Positions 15,630-22,556 of a DNA stretch of 36,554 bases are shown here, piece by piece; the stretch's first letter is position 1, and the number at the start of each line of letters is the position of its first letter. The DNA is taken from contig NZ_QOWC01000071.1 in NCBI RefSeq assembly GCF_003574465.1, positions 1 through 36,554 on the forward strand, read 5' to 3'. Source of the DNA: Methylobacterium crusticola (lineage in GTDB: Bacteria; Pseudomonadota; Alphaproteobacteria; Rhizobiales; Beijerinckiaceae). The position numbers and the translations under genes are program-made. Below the pieces are notes generated by a model, which worked only from the letters and a program-made list of their open reading frames with translations, was not told where the DNA came from and did no database searches.

Positions 15630-17308
15630 GTGTGCTGCCTCCCGGTCTCGCGGGCCTGGATCGGGTAGTCGTAGGGCATCTCCGGCACCTCGGGCTCGGA
15701 CAGGAAGTTGTGGGCCGGCGGCGGCGAGGCGACGGTCCACTCGAGGCCGCGGGCGTCCCACGGGTTGGCGGGCGCCCGCCGGCCGAACCAGATCGCGTAC
15801 ACGAGGTAGACCATCGGGAAGATGTAGCCGACCGCCAGGATCGTCGAGCCGGCCGACGACAGGATGTTGAGGAACTGGAACTCCGGCGGGTAGATGTGGT
15901 AGCGCCGCGGCATCCCAAGGTAACCGAGGATGAACTGCGGGAAGAAGGTGACGTTGAAGCCGATGAAGATCAGGAAGGCGGAGATGCGGCCCCAGGCCTC
16001 GATGTACATCCGCCCGGTGAACTTCGGCCACCAGAAGTGCAGCCCGCCGAGGAAGGCCAGCACGGTGCCGCCCACCATGATGTAGTGGAAGTGCGCCACG
16101 ACGAAGTAGGTGGCGTGGACGTGCTGGTTGATCGCCAGGGTCGCGAGGTAGAGCCCGGTGAGGCCGCCGAGGACGAACAGCCCGATGTAGCCCATGGCGT
16201 ACAGCATCGGCGTGTCGAGCTTGAGCGAGCCCTTGTGGATCGTGGCGGTCCAGTTGTAGACCTTGACCGCCGAGGGCACCGCCACCGCGAAGCTCAGCAC
16301 CGAGAAGGCGACGCTCGCGAGGTCGCTCTGCCCGTTGACGAACATGTGGTGGCCCCAGACGAAGAAGGTCACCGAGGCGAGCCCGATCGCCGCGTAGGCG
16401 ACGAACTTGTAGCCGAACAGCTTCTTCTGGGCGAAGGCCGGGACGATCTCGGAGATCACGCCCATGCCCGGCAGCACCATGATGTAGACCGCCGGGTGCG
16501 AGTAGAACCAGAACAGGTGCTGGAACAGCACCGGATCGCCGCCGTAGGCGGGATCGAACACCCCGATGTGGAAGGCCCGCTCCATGATGAGCAGGATCAG
16601 CGCCACGGTGATCACCGGCGTGGCGAGGAGGAAGATCAGGCTCGTGGCGTAGTGCGTCCAGACGAAGATGGGCAGCCGGAACCACGTCATGCCGGGCGCC
16701 CGCATCGTGTGGATCGTGACCACGAAGTTGAGGCCCGTCAGGATCGACGAGAAGCCCACGATGGTGACGCCGATGAGCGCCGGCACCACCCAGGTGTTGG
16801 AGAACGCCGTGGAGAGCGGCGTGTAGAAGGTCCAGCCGGTGTCGACCCCGCCCAGCACCACGCTGACCAGCGTGAACAGCGCGCCGGTCATGAACACGTA
16901 CCAGGAGGCGAGGTTGAGCTTCGGGAAGGCGAGGTCCCGCGCCCCGATCATCAGCGGGATCAGGAAGTTGCCGAAGGTCGCCGGGATGCTCGGGATCAGG
17001 AAGAACCAGACCATCACGACCCCGTGGATCGTGAACAGCTTGTTGTAGGTGTCGTTGGTGAAGACTTGCCCGTCCGGCACCACGAGGGCGAGGCGCACCA
17101 GCCCGGCCGTGACCGCCCCGATGACGAAGAAGGCCGTGATGCTGGCGAGGTACAGGAGCGCGATGCGCTTGTGGTCGGTGGTCAGGAACCACGACCGCAG
17201 GGTGTGCTCGGCGTGCAGGTAATCCGCCGGCCGGTCGAGGGTCGGGTCCGGGGTGTGGGGATCGCGCAGGGCGAGCCCCTCGGTGCCGGTCGCGGTGCCG
17301 CTCGTCAT
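15626..17308 (-). CDS. coxA: Heme-copper oxidase subunit I, type A2
   Basis: The 560-residue, about 12-TM subunit carries all metal ligands: His95 and His408 for low-spin heme a, His406 for heme a3, and His271, His320 and His321 for CuB. Tyr275, in HPAVY, is the residue that crosslinks to His271. The motif is YSHPAVY, without the Glu of the HPEVY motif found in type A1 enzymes. The Tyr-Ser pair just before the His is the mark of type A2 oxidases such as those of Rhodothermus and Thermus caa3. The enzyme reduces oxygen to water and pumps protons. ATG 17308 overlaps the coxB stop in ATGA, and the GTGA at the other end starts coxC. Confidence 0.95.
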   Translation of the reverse strand: MTSGTATGTEGLALRDPHTPDPTLDRPADYLHAEHTLRSWFLTTDHKRIALLYLASITAFFVIGAVTAGLVRLALVVPDGQVFTNDTYNKLFTIHGVVMVWFFLIPSIPATFGNFLIPLMIGARDLAFPKLNLASWYVFMTGALFTLVSVVLGGVDTGWTFYTPLSTAFSNTWVVPALIGVTIVGFSSILTGLNFVVTIHTMRAPGMTWFRLPIFVWTHYATSLIFLLATPVITVALILLIMERAFHIGVFDPAYGGDPVLFQHLFWFYSHPAVYIMVLPGMGVISEIVPAFAQKKLFGYKFVAYAAIGLASVTFFVWGHHMFVNGQSDLASVAFSVLSFAVAVPSAVKVYNWTATIHKGSLKLDTPMLYAMGYIGLFVLGGLTGLYLATLAINQHVHATYFVVAHFHYIMVGGTVLAFLGGLHFWWPKFTGRMYIEAWGRISAFLIFIGFNVTFFPQFILGYLGMPRRYHIYPPEFQFLNILSSAGSTILAVGYIFPMVYLVYAIWFGRRAPANPWDARGLEWTVASPPPAHNFLSEPEVPEMPYDYPIQARETGRQHT

Positions 17309-18273
17309 GGGACAGCCTCCTGCTGCGCCTGCGCGCCCGCGCTCTTGAGGTAGGCGACGAGCCGGTCGAGGTCGTCGGCCGGGATCACGTTGCGGAAGGC
17401 CGGCATGACCTGCTTGTAGTCCGCCGCGAGCTTCAGCCGGTTCGGGTTCAGGATCTTCTCGCGCAGGTAGGCCTCGTCGGCCGGGACCGTGCGGCCGTCC
17501 GCGAGGCGGACCTCGCGGCCGTAGAGCCCGGCGAGGGAGGGCGCCCGCACGACGGCGCCCGGGTCGTGGCAGGTGCCGCAGGCGTAGGATTCGTAGACCG
17601 CCCGGCCGGCGCCCGCGAGCCCCCCCTGGAGGGCCTGCCCGTTCTGGAGCCAGGCGGCGTAGTCGGCCTGCGACATCAGGGTGAGATTGCCGTCCATCTT
17701 CGAGTGGTCGGTGCCGCAATACTCGGAGCAGTAGAGCCGGAAGGTCCCGCTGCGGTCGGCCTTGAACCACAGCTCGGTGTAGCGGTCGGGCAGGGTCGCC
17801 ATCTGCATGCGCAGGACCGGCAGGTAGAGGGCGTGGATCACGTCCTGGCTGGTCATCCGGATCTTGACCGGCTGCCCGATCGGCAGGTGCAGGTCGTTGA
17901 TCTCGGACTGGCCGGTCGGGTGCTGGAACTTCCACATCCACTGCCGGCCGATGGCCTCGATCACGAGTGCGTCGGCGGGGGCGGCCTTCGAGATGAAGAA
18001 CAGGCGCGCCCCCCAGACGAAGAAGATCAGGGTGAGCAGGAACGGGATCAGCATCCAGCTGATCTCGATGAGCACGCTGCGGCTCTCGGACTGGTCGCGG
18101 TTCGCCGGCGCGCCCTGCCGGTAGCGGATCGCGAACCAGGTGATGGCGACGAAGACCGGGACGGTGAGCAGCAGCGTCAGGACCGTGAAGGCCAGGATCA
18201 GCCAGTCCGTCTCGGCCGCGGTGGCGGAGGCCGAGGGCGGCCAGAGCTGGAGGGCGAGGTCGGTCGGGTTCAT
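17305..18273 (-). CDS. coxB: caa3 oxidase subunit II fused to cytochrome c
   Basis: The 322-residue protein has two TM helices (about residues 25-50 and 68-94), then the periplasmic CuA domain with His147, Cys182, Glu184, Cys186, His190 and Met193, and the aromatic QWMWKF electron path at 111-116. A C-terminal cytochrome c domain follows, with the heme site CGTCH at 232-236 and a likely axial Met290. This fusion defines caa3-type oxidases, where electrons reach CuA through the attached heme c instead of a soluble carrier. No lipobox or cleavable signal is evident. Its start overlaps the upstream 180-aa gene by ATGA and its stop overlaps coxA by ATGA. Confidence 0.95.
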   Translation of the reverse strand: MNPTDLALQLWPPSASATAAETDWLILAFTVLTLLLTVPVFVAITWFAIRYRQGAPANRDQSESRSVLIEISWMLIPFLLTLIFFVWGARLFFISKAAPADALVIEAIGRQWMWKFQHPTGQSEINDLHLPIGQPVKIRMTSQDVIHALYLPVLRMQMATLPDRYTELWFKADRSGTFRLYCSEYCGTDHSKMDGNLTLMSQADYAAWLQNGQALQGGLAGAGRAVYESYACGTCHDPGAVVRAPSLAGLYGREVRLADGRTVPADEAYLREKILNPNRLKLAADYKQVMPAFRNVIPADDLDRLVAYLKSAGAQAQQEAVP

Positions 18274-18812
18274 GGCCGGGGCGCCGCGTCCGGGCCCGCC
18301 GCCGGGGGGGCCGCCGGCGCCGGGGGGTCGAGGGGCCGGCCGGCCATCAGCGCCATGGCCCGCTCGACCGGGATGCGGGCGCGGCTGCGGCCGGCATCGA
18401 CGTAGCCGTAGCCGTCGACGAGGCCGCGCTCCCGCGCCTCCTGGCGCGCGAGGTCGCGGTAGGGCGCGCCCTGGAGGTTCGGCGGCGGCGGCCGGATCAC
18501 GGCCGTCTGCTGCGGGGTGAGCGCCGGCGTGCCGGCGACGTTCCAGGCGCGGAACAGGTGCATCATGACGGCGACCGCGACGATCGCGGACGCGACCGAC
18601 CCGGCGAGCCCGAGCACCACGAGGGCGGTGCGCCCGGCATCGACGTCCCGGGCCTCGAACCCCGCCGGGTTGTGGGGGCCGTCGGGCGCCTCCGGGGCCG
18701 GCCCGGCCGGCCGGCCCGGCCGGAGCGGGCCGCTCAGGCGCAGCAGCTCGGCCGCCGCGAGGGCCGCCAGGAGCGCGAGCCCGCGGACCGGGGGATCCCG
18801 CGGCTCGCTCAC
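18270..18812 (-). CDS. Unassigned single-TM protein between ACIII and caa3
   Basis: The 180-residue protein has a weakly hydrophobic N-terminus (about residues 11-26), a Pro/Gly-rich stretch, one clear TM helix at about 62-86 and a soluble part with RPPPPNLQG, then YGYVDAGRSRARIPVERAMALM at about 135-156. This last block recalls small proteins found beside oxidase and Sco genes, with a pattern GYGxVD...RIPxxRAM, but I know no proven function. Its GTG overlaps the actF stop (GTGA) and its stop overlaps coxB (ATGA), so it is made in step with both enzymes. A linker or assembly role between them is inference. It has no heme or metal motif. Confidence 0.7.
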   Translation of the reverse strand: MSEPRDPPVRGLALLAALAAAELLRLSGPLRPGRPAGPAPEAPDGPHNPAGFEARDVDAGRTALVVLGLAGSVASAIVAVAVMMHLFRAWNVAGTPALTPQQTAVIRPPPPNLQGAPYRDLARQEARERGLVDGYGYVDAGRSRARIPVERAMALMAGRPLDPPAPAAPPAAGPDAAPRP

Positions 18813-19867
18813 GGCGCCGGCCCGCGCAGGCGGCGGTCGACGGGCCCGTAGAGGCCGCCCGCGACGCCCACCACCCCGACGAGGGCCAGGACGTCGGCCC
18901 AGGTGACCCGGAAGGCGCCGCGGAAGCCCGGCGTGACCAGCCAGAAGATCTCGGCGCCGTGGAGCAGCAGGATCAGGAGCGCGATGCCGGCGAGCACCGC
19001 CGGGCGCCCGGCGGTGCGCCGCGGCACCAGCACCAGGGCGGCGAGCACGATCACGCTCCCCCCGGCCCAGACCCCGACGCGGCCGATCAGGCCGTCGCGC
19101 GCGAGGTACCAGCGCGCCTCCTCGGGCAGGTTGGCCGACCAGACGATGAGGTACTGCACGAAGTGGACGAAGCCCCAGATCGCGAGCAGCACCAGGATCG
19201 GGTCGGCGAAGGAGGCGGCGGTGCGCTGGTCCCGCCCCGGCCGGCCCGAGCTGCCCCGGGCCGCGATCAGCGCCGCGGCCGAGAGCGCGATGCCGGTCTG
19301 GATCGTCATCACGAGGAGCCCGAAGGCGGTGGAGCCGAGGCCCGGGTCGGCCGATTGCATCCAGTCCTCCGCCGCGAGCGTGCCGGTGACGGCGTAGAGG
19401 ATCATCCCGAGGACCGCCCGCCTGCGGCGCGCCTCGGCGGGGGGGCTGCCGGGCTCGGCGGGCGGGCGCCGGAAGGTGCTGCCGAGCCAGAGCCAGACGC
19501 CCAGGTAGGCGAGGCTGCGGCCCCCGAAGAAGACCGGCGTGAACCAGATCCCGGCGAGGGGCGTGCGCGCCGCCGCCCCCCGGTCCCAGGCGTAGAGCCC
19601 GCCGAGGTTGAGGAGGATCGGCAGCAGCAGCAGGCCGGCGATCGGCAGGAGGCCGAGCAGGCGCCGCAGGGAGGCCGCCATGGGGCCGGCCGGGAACCCG
19701 GCGAGCTCGAGCCCCATCAGGAGCGGCAGCGCGCCGGCCGGGAACGCGATCAGCACCAGCCAGGCCGCGAGGTAGGACGGCATCACGGCGCTGCCCCGGG
19801 CGGCGGCGAGCGCGCAGGCCCCGAGGGCGAGCGCCCCGAGGGCGAGCGAGATCGGGCGGCGGTTCAT
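18809..19867 (-). CDS. actF: Alternative Complex III subunit ActF
   Basis: The 352-residue protein has about ten hydrophobic helices and no cofactor motif. It resembles ActF, the NrfD-related membrane subunit of Alternative Complex III that shares the fold of ActC. Recognisable stretches are AAEDWMQSADPGLGSTAFGLLVM and FVHFVQYLIVWSANLPEEARWYL, which recall the conserved family segments around a likely proton path (D-W-M and W-S-x-N-L-P). The ATG at 19867 overlaps the actE stop in ATGA; the stop overlaps the GTG of the next gene. The position after actE matches the usual act order A-B-C-D-E-F. Confidence 0.88.
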   Translation of the reverse strand: MNRRPISLALGALALGACALAAARGSAVMPSYLAAWLVLIAFPAGALPLLMGLELAGFPAGPMAASLRRLLGLLPIAGLLLLPILLNLGGLYAWDRGAAARTPLAGIWFTPVFFGGRSLAYLGVWLWLGSTFRRPPAEPGSPPAEARRRRAVLGMILYAVTGTLAAEDWMQSADPGLGSTAFGLLVMTIQTGIALSAAALIAARGSSGRPGRDQRTAASFADPILVLLAIWGFVHFVQYLIVWSANLPEEARWYLARDGLIGRVGVWAGGSVIVLAALVLVPRRTAGRPAVLAGIALLILLLHGAEIFWLVTPGFRGAFRVTWADVLALVGVVGVAGGLYGPVDRRLRGPAP

Positions 19868-20562
19868 CGGCGGGCTCCTCCCGTCCTGTCGGGCTGCGCC
19901 CGATCGCCGGGCTGCGCGCGATCGCCGGGCTGCGCCCGATCGGCCGGCTCCGTCCTGTCGTCGGGCGTGCCCGGATCGCCGGGCGTCGCCCGCGCGGCGA
20001 GCCTCGCCCGCTCGTCGGGCGGCAGGCTCGCCACCGCGACGTCCTGGCTCAGCTGGAGCGCCCGCAGGTAGGCGACGATGGCCCAGCGGTCCGCGGGCGG
20101 GACCTGCGCGGCGTAGCTCAGCATGCTGCCCCGGCCGTTGGTGATCACGTCGTAATGGGCCTGCGCCGGGGCCTCGCGCAGGCGCGCCGCGTGAAGCGAG
20201 GGCGGCCGCGGGTAGCCCCGCTGCACGATGATACCGTCGCCGTAGCCGGCCGCGCCGTGGCAGGGGGTGCAGAACACGCCGTAGCGCTCCCGCCCGCGGG
20301 CCAGCAGCTCCGCCGAGGCGGCCGCCGGCTGCGGCAGCGGCGGGTTCGGCACCGTCCGCGGCACCGTGCCGGGCACCGGCTGGAGCATGGTCCGCCCCTG
20401 CGGGAAGAAGCCGTTCCGGTCCCAGGTCTTCGCCTTGGGCTGGCTCACCATGTCGGCCCCGTCGCAGGCGGCGAGCGCCAGCGCGGCGAGCGCCAGCACC
20501 GGGACGGCGCGGAGGCCCGGGCCGCGCGCGGCGGCGCGCTGTCCCGGCGGGGCGTTCCTCAC
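19864..20562 (-). CDS. actE: ActE, monoheme cytochrome c lipoprotein of ACIII
   Basis: The 232-residue protein starts at a GTG that overlaps the actCD stop (GTGA). A lipoprotein signal ends in LAAC (Cys33), so it is anchored by lipid on the periplasmic face. The heme site is CTPCH at 98-102 and the likely axial ligand is Met147 in GRGSMLSY. The DUF-like middle (KTWDRNGFFPQGRTMLQPVPGTVPR, here only as pattern) is typical of ActE. The C-terminus ends in a Pro/Asp-rich repeat of GDRAQP (three copies). ActE passes electrons out of Alternative Complex III, here presumably to the CoxB cytochrome domain. The open frame upstream of the GTG is shadow sequence. Confidence 0.9.
   Translation of the reverse strand: MRNAPPGQRAAARGPGLRAVPVLALAALALAACDGADMVSQPKAKTWDRNGFFPQGRTMLQPVPGTVPRTVPNPPLPQPAAASAELLARGRERYGVFCTPCHGAAGYGDGIIVQRGYPRPPSLHAARLREAPAQAHYDVITNGRGSMLSYAAQVPPADRWAIVAYLRALQLSQDVAVASLPPDERARLAARATPGDPGTPDDRTEPADRAQPGDRAQPGDRAQPDRTGGARR
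19891..19944. repeat. Three 18-bp repeats encoding the ActE tail
   Basis: Three tandem 18-bp units (GGGCTGCGCCCGATCGCC, minor changes) begin at 19891, 19909 and 19927. Read on the minus strand each encodes GDRAQP, so the actE reading frame is kept. The repeat number probably varies between strains and lengthens a flexible C-terminal tail after the heme domain. Confidence 0.8.
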
Positions 20563-22556
20563 CGCGGCACCCTCCGGATCATCAGGGCGCGCGGGCCCCG
20601 GAGGGACAGGAGCGCCCGCTCGATCCGCTCCGCGTCGAAGCGGTCGTCCCGGGCCTCGAAGGCGAGGAAGAAGCGGTCCTGCGTCGCCCGGGTAAAGTCC
20701 GGGATGTTGAAGGCCGGGTGGTTGAGGCGCGGCAGGCGGTTCTCGACCAGCAGGGCGAGCACGGTGGCGAGCGCCCCGCACAGCATGCCGAACGACACGC
20801 TCGGCACCACGAAGGACTGCCAGGACAGGCGCGGGCGCCCGCCGATGTCGAACACGTAGTCGATGCCCACCGCGTAGAGGCACATCGCCATGAAGGCGGC
20901 GGCGCCGGCGAGGGCTGCGGCGAGCGCGAAGAGCGGGATGTGCCCGGCGGGTTGCCCCAGGATCTCGGCCGCCTCCGGCATCGGCACCGGCCCGTAGGCC
21001 TCGCGGCGCGCGCCGAGGCTGCCCACCGTCCGCATGGCGGCGGCGAGGTCCCGGGCGCTCGCGAATTCCGCGGTCACGCCCCAGAGCGGCGCCGGCGCAG
21101 TCTCGGGCTCGCGCGGCGCGGCCTCGCCGGCGGCGGGGCCCTGCGGGTGGGCCTCGGCCAGGCGGCGCGTCTCGACGATCGAGACCATCGGCAGGGTGCG
21201 CAGCCCGATCAGCAGCAGCGCCAGGAACAGCCCGACCGAGCCCGCCAAGGTGGCGACGCCCCAGGCCCCGGCGGCGTAGGAATGGGCCGAGGAGGGCAGG
21301 AAATCGTGGCTGAGCGTCACGATCAGCAGCATGAAGTGGTCGGCGAAGCTCCCGACCGCGACCAGGATCCCGACGAGCGCCACGGCGGGGCCGGAGCGGC
21401 GCGCGGCGCGCAGCCAGAACAGCTGCACCGGCAGCAGCGCGCAGGCGACGATGGTCCAGAACGCCCAGGCGTGCGCGCCCGCGAGCCGCCGCACGACGAC
21501 GGCCCGGTCGAAGGCGTCGCCGTGGAGCAGGCTGGCGAAGATCTCGGTCGCGTAGCAGTACGCGGAGGCGAGCCCGAGCACGAGCATCAGGCGCCCGAGC
21601 GCGGCGAGGTGGCGCTCGGTGATGAGGGCCTCGAGGGCGAGCGCCCGGCGCACCAGCACGGTCAGGGCCGCCGTGACGCCGACGCCCGAGAGGAGCGACC
21701 CGATCAGGAAGGTCACCGGCAGGAGCGTGTCGTGCCACCCCGGCAGGACCGAGCCGGCGAGCATCACCGAGGCGCCGGTCTGGAGCGAGACCACCAGGAT
21801 CAGCCCGAGGACCGCGAGGGTGCGCGTCGCCAGCAGCCAGCGCTCCCAGTGCACCACCGCCCCCCGCCAGCCGAGGGCCAGGATGCCGTAGGCCTGCGCC
21901 CGCAGGAGCGTGGTGCGCCGGCGCCGGCCCCGGCCCGCGTCGGCGGCGCGCAGCTCGGCGAGGGCCGCCTCGAAGGCGCGGTCGCGCAGGGCCGCGAGGT
22001 CGGGCAGGAGCCCGAGGTACCAGATGCTCGAGGCCAGCCCGAGGAAGCTCACGATGTCGACGGCGTCCCAGACGAGGGGCGAGCGGAATTGCGGCCACAG
22101 CGCCAGGGTGTTGGGGTAGGGCAGCGTCCAGTAGAACACCCAGGGCCGCCCGAGATGGATGATCGGGTAGAGCGCCGCCGCGGCGGCCGCCAGCACGGTC
22201 GCGGTCTCGGCGACCCGGTCGATGGCCGAGCGCCAGGGAGCGCCCGTGAGCCGGAGCGTCGTCGAGACGAGGAGCGCCCCGCAGGCGATGCCGATCCACC
22301 AGTCGTAGGCGACGATGTCGAGGGCCCAGACGACCGGGTTGTTGTTGTCCCAGACGCCGACGCCGTTGAGGAGCAGCCAGAACAGGGCGGCGGCGAAGAC
22401 CGCGAGGAGGCCGCAGGCGCCCGCGAAGGCGATCCACCAGGGCCGCGCGCGGGTGCGGTCCGGGCCCCCCGCGACCGCGCGCCCGATCGAGGCGAAATCC
22501 GCCTGGGCGGCGAGGAGGCCGGGGCGGGCCGGCAGGGGCGTCACGGTCCCGCTCAC
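20559..22556 (-). CDS. actCD: Fused ActC-ActD subunit of Alternative Complex III
   Basis: The 665-residue protein joins two subunits that are normally separate. Residues about 1-465 are ActC, the NrfD-type ten-helix quinol-binding subunit: WALDIVAYDWWIG, LFWLLLNGVGVWDNNNP and a PMVSIVE stretch after the last helix. Residues about 491-665 are ActD (DUF3341): WGVTAEFASARDL, then two TM helices and NHPAFNIPDF. A 25-residue Pro/Ala/Glu-rich linker joins them with no stop and no internal start codon, so this is a real in-frame fusion. The GTG at 22556 overlaps the actB stop (GTGA). Its stop overlaps actE (GTGA). A sequencing error removing a stop cannot be excluded from one sequence. Confidence 0.9.
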   Translation of the reverse strand: MSGTVTPLPARPGLLAAQADFASIGRAVAGGPDRTRARPWWIAFAGACGLLAVFAAALFWLLLNGVGVWDNNNPVVWALDIVAYDWWIGIACGALLVSTTLRLTGAPWRSAIDRVAETATVLAAAAAALYPIIHLGRPWVFYWTLPYPNTLALWPQFRSPLVWDAVDIVSFLGLASSIWYLGLLPDLAALRDRAFEAALAELRAADAGRGRRRRTTLLRAQAYGILALGWRGAVVHWERWLLATRTLAVLGLILVVSLQTGASVMLAGSVLPGWHDTLLPVTFLIGSLLSGVGVTAALTVLVRRALALEALITERHLAALGRLMLVLGLASAYCYATEIFASLLHGDAFDRAVVVRRLAGAHAWAFWTIVACALLPVQLFWLRAARRSGPAVALVGILVAVGSFADHFMLLIVTLSHDFLPSSAHSYAAGAWGVATLAGSVGLFLALLLIGLRTLPMVSIVETRRLAEAHPQGPAAGEAAPREPETAPAPLWGVTAEFASARDLAAAMRTVGSLGARREAYGPVPMPEAAEILGQPAGHIPLFALAAALAGAAAFMAMCLYAVGIDYVFDIGGRPRLSWQSFVVPSVSFGMLCGALATVLALLVENRLPRLNHPAFNIPDFTRATQDRFFLAFEARDDRFDAERIERALLSLRGPRALMIRRVPR

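Noticed and set aside
19864..22437. A 857-codon frame overlapping ActCD and ActE
   Set aside because: Only the end, from the GTG at 20562, encodes ActE. The upstream part is an out-of-frame shadow of actCD, rich in Arg, Pro and Gly.
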